From positions 1-8,543 of the forward strand of contig JAOACU010000120.1 of assembly GCA_026417715.1 (NCBI GenBank): 8,543 bases of DNA, in the 5' to 3' direction. Each line of letters starts with the position of its first letter. Within the stretch, counting starts at the first letter, position 1. The notes below the pieces were generated by a model. It saw nothing but the letters and a program-made list of their open reading frames with translations. It did not search any database and had not been told where the DNA came from. This document shows, in pieces, positions 5,409 through 8,543 of this stretch. This DNA is from Anaerolineae bacterium (GTDB taxonomy: Bacteria; Chloroflexota; Anaerolineae; UBA4142). Position numbers and translations under genes: made by a program.

Positions 5409-6671
5409 ATGACTACAGCCGAGACTCTCGAACCGCCGCGCACGTCGGTCGGCGTCATCGGATGGTTGAAAAAGAATTTGTTTAGCACGTGGTACAACAC
5501 CGCGCTGACGCTCATCGCGCTCTGGTTTCTCTACACGATTCTCAGCCAGATGATCGTGTGGGCGTTCACCAGTGCGCGCTGGGAAGTGATTACGGCGAAC
5601 TTGCGGTTGTTTATGGTGGGACCGTTTCCGCCGAGTCAAGTGTGGCGCGTGTGGCTTGTGCTCTGCATCGTCTCGACGTTGATGGGACTTTCGGGCGGTG
5701 TCTTTGGTGGAACGATGCGCACGTTTGCGCGCTGGCTCGCCGCGTCGTACGCCACGCTCATCGTGCTCGATGTGATTGCGGAGCAAACGCGTCCGTTCGA
5801 TGTGTTCGCACAACGCTTGGCACAAGGTGGTGCAAGTGAATTTTGGAACGCGTTGCCGGGCATCGTTTGGCTCCTTATCAATCTGGGATTACTCGCGGGT
5901 GGATGGCTTGTCGGACGCGAACGCGCGCGCTGGCGCGTGCATGTCGTGATAGCATGGTTTGTGTCTTTCTTTGTCACCGTCGCGTTGCTACAAGGATTCG
6001 GCAAAGACACGTGGCTTCCCGAAATCGGCACGAACTTGTGGGGTGGTTTATTGTTGACGTTTATGCTGGCAGTCGTCAGCATCGTCGTCTCGTTTCCGCT
6101 GGGCGTGTTGTTGGCATTGGGACGCCGTAGTAAATTGCCTGCGATCAAAATTTTCTGCATCCTCTACATCGAACTGATACGCGGAGTGCCGCTAGTCACA
6201 ATCCTGTATATGACCCAAATTATGCTACCGCTCTTTTTGCCCGGGCAATTACGCATTGATAACGTCACGCGCGCGATTGCGGGGATGACACTCTTCACCG
6301 CCGCGTATCTGGCGGAGAATGTGCGCGGCGGTTTGCAAGCCATTCCTACCGGACAAATCGAAGCGGCACACGCCTTGGGTTTGAACGATGCGTTGACTAC
6401 ACTCTTCATCGTCTTGCCACAAGCATTGCGGATGGTGATTCCTGCAATCGTTGGCTTGTTCATCAGTTTGTTCAAGGACACGACGCTTGCCACCATCGTC
6501 GCACTACTCGAATTGTTAGGTGTAGCGCGCAGCGTCCTCGCCCAAGCCGAATTTATGGGCTTGCAGACCGAAGTGTATCTGTTCATTGCCGCCATTTTCT
6601 TTGTGTTCAGTTACGCGATGTCGTTTGCGAGTTATCGTGTGGAAGAAGCGTTGGGTGTGGGGAAGAGATAA
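5409..6671 (+). CDS. aapM: General L-amino-acid ABC transporter permease AapM
   Basis: A 420-residue inner-membrane permease, the second channel subunit of the Aap transporter. Two or three N-terminal helices and a long middle section (about residues 80-190) with extra helices precede the conserved permease core, as usual for AapM/BztC. The core starts near N-L-W-G-G-L-L-L-T (209-217), runs through I-E-L-I-R-G-V-P-L-V (254-263), and contains the EAA loop at about 305-341 (N-V-R-G-G-L-Q-A-I-P-T-G-Q-I-E-A-A-H-A-L-G-L, then P-Q-A-L-R). R-G-V-P-L-V and the F-K-D-T-T-L-A-T-I-V segment (355-364) are strong polar-amino-acid permease signatures. ATG 5409 is three bases after the aapQ stop, with GGAG at 5396-5399 inside the aapQ 3' end, so translation is probably coupled. 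The call is firm; substrate range is inferred from the family. Confidence 0.92.
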   Translation: MTTAETLEPPRTSVGVIGWLKKNLFSTWYNTALTLIALWFLYTILSQMIVWAFTSARWEVITANLRLFMVGPFPPSQVWRVWLVLCIVSTLMGLSGGVFGGTMRTFARWLAASYATLIVLDVIAEQTRPFDVFAQRLAQGGASEFWNALPGIVWLLINLGLLAGGWLVGRERARWRVHVVIAWFVSFFVTVALLQGFGKDTWLPEIGTNLWGGLLLTFMLAVVSIVVSFPLGVLLALGRRSKLPAIKIFCILYIELIRGVPLVTILYMTQIMLPLFLPGQLRIDNVTRAIAGMTLFTAAYLAENVRGGLQAIPTGQIEAAHALGLNDALTTLFIVLPQALRMVIPAIVGLFISLFKDTTLATIVALLELLGVARSVLAQAEFMGLQTEVYLFIAAIFFVFSYAMSFASYRVEEALGVGKR

Positions 6672-6687
6672 AAAGAGGAGAGAGACT

Positions 6688-7446
6688 ATGGACGTTGGAA
6701 TGGTTAGCGGTGTGCGCGATATGATCATTGTGCGCGATCTACACAAATGGTTCGATCGGCTACACGTGTTGAAGGGTATCAACCTCACCGTGAAAACCGG
6801 CGAAGTCGTGGTGATTTTTGGACCTTCAGGTTCGGGTAAATCCACGTTCATCCGTACGATCAACCGTTTGGAAGAACATCAGCGCGGCACGATCATCGTG
6901 GATGGCATCGAACTGACCAACGACATTCGCAACATCCACGCGATTCGCCGCGAAATCGGGATGGTTTTTCAATCGTTCAACCTGTTCCCACATTTGACCG
7001 CGCTACAAAACATTACGCTGGCGCCAATGTGGGTGCGTCGCTGGCCCCGTGAACAAGCAGAACAGATTGCGATGGATTTGTTGCGCCGCGTCGGCATTCC
7101 CGAGCAGGCGCACAAATACCCCGCGCAACTTTCGGGTGGGCAACAACAACGCGTGGCAATTGCGCGCGCACTGGCAATGCAACCCAAGATTATGCTGTTC
7201 GATGAACCCACCAGCGCACTCGATCCCGAAATGATCAAAGAAGTTTTGGATGTGATGATCGAGTTGGCAAAATCGGGAATGACGATGTTGTGCGTGACGC
7301 ACGAAATGGGTTTTGCGCGCAGTGTCGCCGATCGAATGGTGTTTATGGATGGGGGACAAATCATCGAAGAAGGAACGCCAGAGCAAATTTTCAACAACCC
7401 TCAACACGAGCGCACCAAGTTGTTCTTGTCACAGATTTTGCACTAG
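6688..7446 (+). CDS. aapP: General L-amino-acid ABC transporter ATPase AapP
   Basis: A 252-residue cytoplasmic ATPase that powers the AapQM channel. Motifs are complete: Walker A GPSGSGKS at 45-52, Q-loop Gln95 in V-F-Q-S-F-N-L-F, signature LSGGQQQR at 148-155, Walker B I-M-L-F-D-E-P at 168-174, D-loop S-A-L-D at 176-179, and switch His205. The E-E-H-Q-R-G-T-I-I-V-D-G and S-F-N-L-F-P-H-L-T-A-L-x-N-I-T segments are typical of polar-amino-acid importers (GlnQ/AapP). The frame is open further upstream into aapM, but ATG 6688 is preferred: AGAGGAG at 6674-6680 lies seven bases ahead, and it starts 16 bases after the aapM stop. An alternative ATG at 6721 would give M-I-I-V-R-D-L and a normal family start but lacks a good ribosome-binding site. 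An intrinsic terminator follows at 7456-7490, so this is the last operon gene. Confidence 0.94.
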   Translation: MDVGMVSGVRDMIIVRDLHKWFDRLHVLKGINLTVKTGEVVVIFGPSGSGKSTFIRTINRLEEHQRGTIIVDGIELTNDIRNIHAIRREIGMVFQSFNLFPHLTALQNITLAPMWVRRWPREQAEQIAMDLLRRVGIPEQAHKYPAQLSGGQQQRVAIARALAMQPKIMLFDEPTSALDPEMIKEVLDVMIELAKSGMTMLCVTHEMGFARSVADRMVFMDGGQIIEEGTPEQIFNNPQHERTKLFLSQILH

Positions 7447-7455
7447 GATAAAAAG

Positions 7456-7490
7456 TAACACACGTCGCAAAACGGCGTGTGTTATTTTTT
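7456..7490 (+). terminator. Intrinsic terminator of the aapJQMP operon
   Basis: TAACACACGTCG (7456-7467) pairs with CGGCGTGTGTTA (7473-7484), a 12-bp stem with one G-U pair and a CAAAA loop, followed by six T (7485-7490). It begins nine bases after the aapP stop. An A-run (7450-7454) upstream means it could also act weakly on the other strand. Confidence 0.88.
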
Positions 7491-7503
7491 ACACAGTTTG
7501 TTT

Positions 7504-7532
7504 TTGACAGATTGCCGTATTCGGAATATACT
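7504..7532 (+). promoter_or_regulatory. Sigma-A-like promoter of the cytochrome leader
   Basis: A perfect -35 TTGACA (7504-7509), a 17-bp spacer, and a -10 TATACT (7527-7532). The predicted start is near A7539. It lies just after the aap terminator, so the downstream unit is independent. A 13-bp dyad (GCAGATATTCTGC, 7537-7549) overlaps the start and could be an operator or a 5' hairpin. Confidence 0.8.
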
Positions 7533-7538
7533 ATATGC

Positions 7539-7625
7539 AGATATTCTGCGGTGACGATGCCGTATAGGTTTTGTCTTGCCAATGCGTCTCGACAGGCGCG
7601 CACCATCGCGCTGTCGAGATTTTTT
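7539..7625 (+). ncRNA. Candidate ~87-nt leader RNA or attenuated transcript
   Basis: A strong promoter (start near 7539) and a strong intrinsic terminator (ending 7625) bracket about 87 nt, so a short RNA should be made whether or not transcription continues into the cytochrome gene. The 5' end can fold through GCAGA/TCTGC (7537-7549). No known riboswitch or sRNA family was recognised. A 35-residue frame from ATG 7557 to a TAG at 7662 crosses the terminator but has no good ribosome-binding site. The function is inference. Confidence 0.4.
7587..7625 (+). terminator. Intrinsic terminator inside the cytochrome leader (attenuator candidate)
   Basis: TCTCGACAG plus GCGCG (7587-7600) folds onto CGCG plus CTGTCGAGA (7607-7619), a 13-bp stem with one bulged G and a CACCAT loop, followed by six T (7620-7625). 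It lies between the promoter and the lipoprotein gene, 155 bp before its ATG. ATGCGTCT (7582-7589), overlapping the first three bases of the stem, is fully complementary to AGACGCAT (7647-7654), which could provide a competing fold. Confidence 0.78.
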
Positions 7626-7716
7626 ATTTGGCAATATCTGAATTCAAGACGCATCACGTTGTAGTAGTTCTGACGAGGGGGCTACTGATACGGTGCGCTT
7701 GAAAAAGAAAGGGGGG

Positions 7717-7767
7717 ATGTCCGAACAAACAGAACTGTTGATTATCGAACAATTAAATCCTCGCTGA
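7717..7767 (+). CDS. Possible 16-residue leader peptide
   Basis: ATG 7717 follows an A/G-rich AAAGGGGGG run and reads MSEQTELLIIEQLNPR to TGA 7765-7767. The stop overlaps the GAGGAG ribosome-binding site (7766-7771) of the cytochrome lipoprotein, an arrangement that would allow translational coupling. The G-run touches the start codon, so spacing is poor. No known peptide family was recognised, and a frame this short can occur by chance. Confidence 0.25.
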   Translation: MSEQTELLIIEQLNPR

Positions 7768-7780
7768 GGAGAAGGAGAGA

Positions 7781-8543
7781 ATGAATCGAAAAACCCTCGT
7801 CATTCTGGCAGGATTACTAGTCCTGACCATAGCGCTCGTTTCCTGTGCCCAGCCGACACCTGAAGTCAAGGTGGTCAAGGAGACGGTAGTCGTCAAAGAA
7901 ACCGTCCCACCAGTAACAGTCAAGGAGACGGTGGTCGTCACGGTGGTACCTCCCACTGCGGCGCCTCAAGCCACACCAACACCACGTCCCTTGCCGCCAA
8001 CCGCCAAGTTGGAAATTGGTGGGAATGGCCTGAACAATGTCCCCGTCAATACCGCTGTGCAATTGCTTTCGTCGGGCGTGGATCCCAAGGTGCCCGTCAC
8101 GCGAACCGTGTGGACGCTGACAGCGCCGCCCGGCTCGCAAGCCAAGATCAAAGACCCGAATGCTGCCAAGACCGAGTTCACCCCCGATGTGCCGGGTACC
8201 TACAAAGTAGATGTCGTCTTGCAGAATGCGGCAGGGTCTAGCCCAATGGCCTCTGTCAAGATTCACGCGGGAACGCTCGTGGGCGATCCAGAAAAGAATT
8301 GTAAAACGTGTCACCCTGCACAAACGACAGACATAATGAAAACCAAGCACGCCAAAGCGAATGTCTTGTGCGAGCAATGTCACGGTCCCGCCAGTCAGCA
8401 CCTCAAGGGTGAAAAGGTGATGACGGTCACCCACGACGACAAAGCGTGTGATGTCTGCCACAATGTGCCCGGTCGTCCGACGAGTGCATCGCTCAAGAAC
8501 GCTAAACACTATAGCGGCACTACGTTTGAGGAAATCACCGGAC
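7781..8543 (+). CDS. Multihaem c-type cytochrome lipoprotein with Ig/PKD-like domain (3' truncated)
   Basis: 254 residues are visible before the window ends. Residues 1-22 are a lipoprotein signal with lipobox L-V-S-C (Cys22), followed by a tether with V-V-K-E-T-V-V-V repeats (31-56) and a P/T-rich stretch to about 73. Residues about 74-165 look like a beta-sandwich of the Ig/PKD kind (W-T-L-T-A-P-P-G-S, then T-P-D-V-P-G-T-Y-K-V-D-V-V). Three haem-binding CXXCH motifs follow: CKTCH (174-178), CEQCH (197-201) and CDVCH (223-227), with K-H-A and C-H-G-P-A-S-Q-H-L spacing like cytochrome c554-type multihaem proteins. It would sit outside the membrane as an electron-transfer protein; partners are not visible. 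ATG 7781 has GAGGAG (7766-7771) nine bases upstream. More haem motifs probably follow, given K-H-Y-S-G-T at the edge. Confidence 0.85.
   Translation, partial: MNRKTLVILAGLLVLTIALVSCAQPTPEVKVVKETVVVKETVPPVTVKETVVVTVVPPTAAPQATPTPRPLPPTAKLEIGGNGLNNVPVNTAVQLLSSGVDPKVPVTRTVWTLTAPPGSQAKIKDPNAAKTEFTPDVPGTYKVDVVLQNAAGSSPMASVKIHAGTLVGDPEKNCKTCHPAQTTDIMKTKHAKANVLCEQCHGPASQHLKGEKVMTVTHDDKACDVCHNVPGRPTSASLKNAKHYSGTTFEEITG

Noticed and set aside
5169..5825. Long minus-strand open frame across the aapQ-aapM junction
   Set aside because: It is R/H/E-rich without family motifs, a by-product of codon bias on the other strand.
6586..6687. Earlier in-frame start for aapP inside aapM
   Set aside because: The extra residues are not ABC-ATPase-like, and ATG 6688 has a well-spaced AGAGGAG site after the aapM stop.
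7557..7664. 35-residue Arg-rich leader peptide crossing the attenuator
   Set aside because: The frame is open, but no proper Shine-Dalgarno precedes it and its composition is largely set by the terminator stem; kept only as a note under the leader RNA.
7817..8509. 230-codon minus-strand open frame opposite the cytochrome gene
   Set aside because: The + strand has a lipobox, a ribosome-binding site and three CXXCH motifs; the minus frame has none of these.

Overview
The window suggests a member of the Chloroflexota, most likely Anaerolineae-like and possibly from a metagenome. This is inferred from two lipoproteins carrying V-V-K-E-T-V-V-V tether repeats behind the lipobox, strong G/C-rich coding bias with many GCG/CGC codons, a lipid-anchored AapJ, and a membrane-protein tail of a type I associate with that phylum. 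All recognised genes lie on the + strand.

Region 1 (1-2131) holds the 3' end of a large membrane protein, a Cof-type HAD phosphatase, and a TsaC/YwlC-type threonylcarbamoyl-AMP synthase that overlaps the phosphatase gene by ATGA. These three are tightly packed and probably co-transcribed.

Region 2 (about 1425-2812) is structurally odd. Three micro-arrays share one architecture: a run of 7- or 8-bp units with a constant core and variable bases, a short centre, then a run of units carrying the reverse-complement core. The first forms the 3' end of the HAD gene. The second fills the whole tsaC-glycosyltransferase gap, giving tsaC its stop codon and the next gene its ATG. The third sits at the joint between the first ~53 codons of a glycosyltransferase and what looks like the last ~80 codons of DNA polymerase III alpha (dnaE). 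That joint is either an array-mediated rearrangement or an assembly misjoin.

Region 3 (2845-7490) is a complete general L-amino-acid ABC transporter operon, aapJ-aapQ-aapM-aapP. It has a strong sigma-A-like promoter, a 124-nt leader containing a hairpin-masked perfect Shine-Dalgarno sequence, a 16-bp perfect palindrome between the binding-protein gene and the first permease gene, and an intrinsic terminator after aapP. AapJ captures amino acids outside the membrane, AapQ and AapM form the channel, and AapP supplies ATP hydrolysis.

Region 4 (7504-8543) begins with a second promoter nearly identical to the aapJ promoter, including a matching block in the early transcribed region. A strong intrinsic terminator lies about 50-85 nt downstream of the predicted start, followed by a possible 16-codon leader ORF and then a lipoprotein with an Ig/PKD-like domain and at least three CXXCH haem-binding motifs, which runs off the end. 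The promoter-terminator unit is a candidate attenuator or small RNA. No tRNA, rRNA, CRISPR array, transposase or phage gene was seen.
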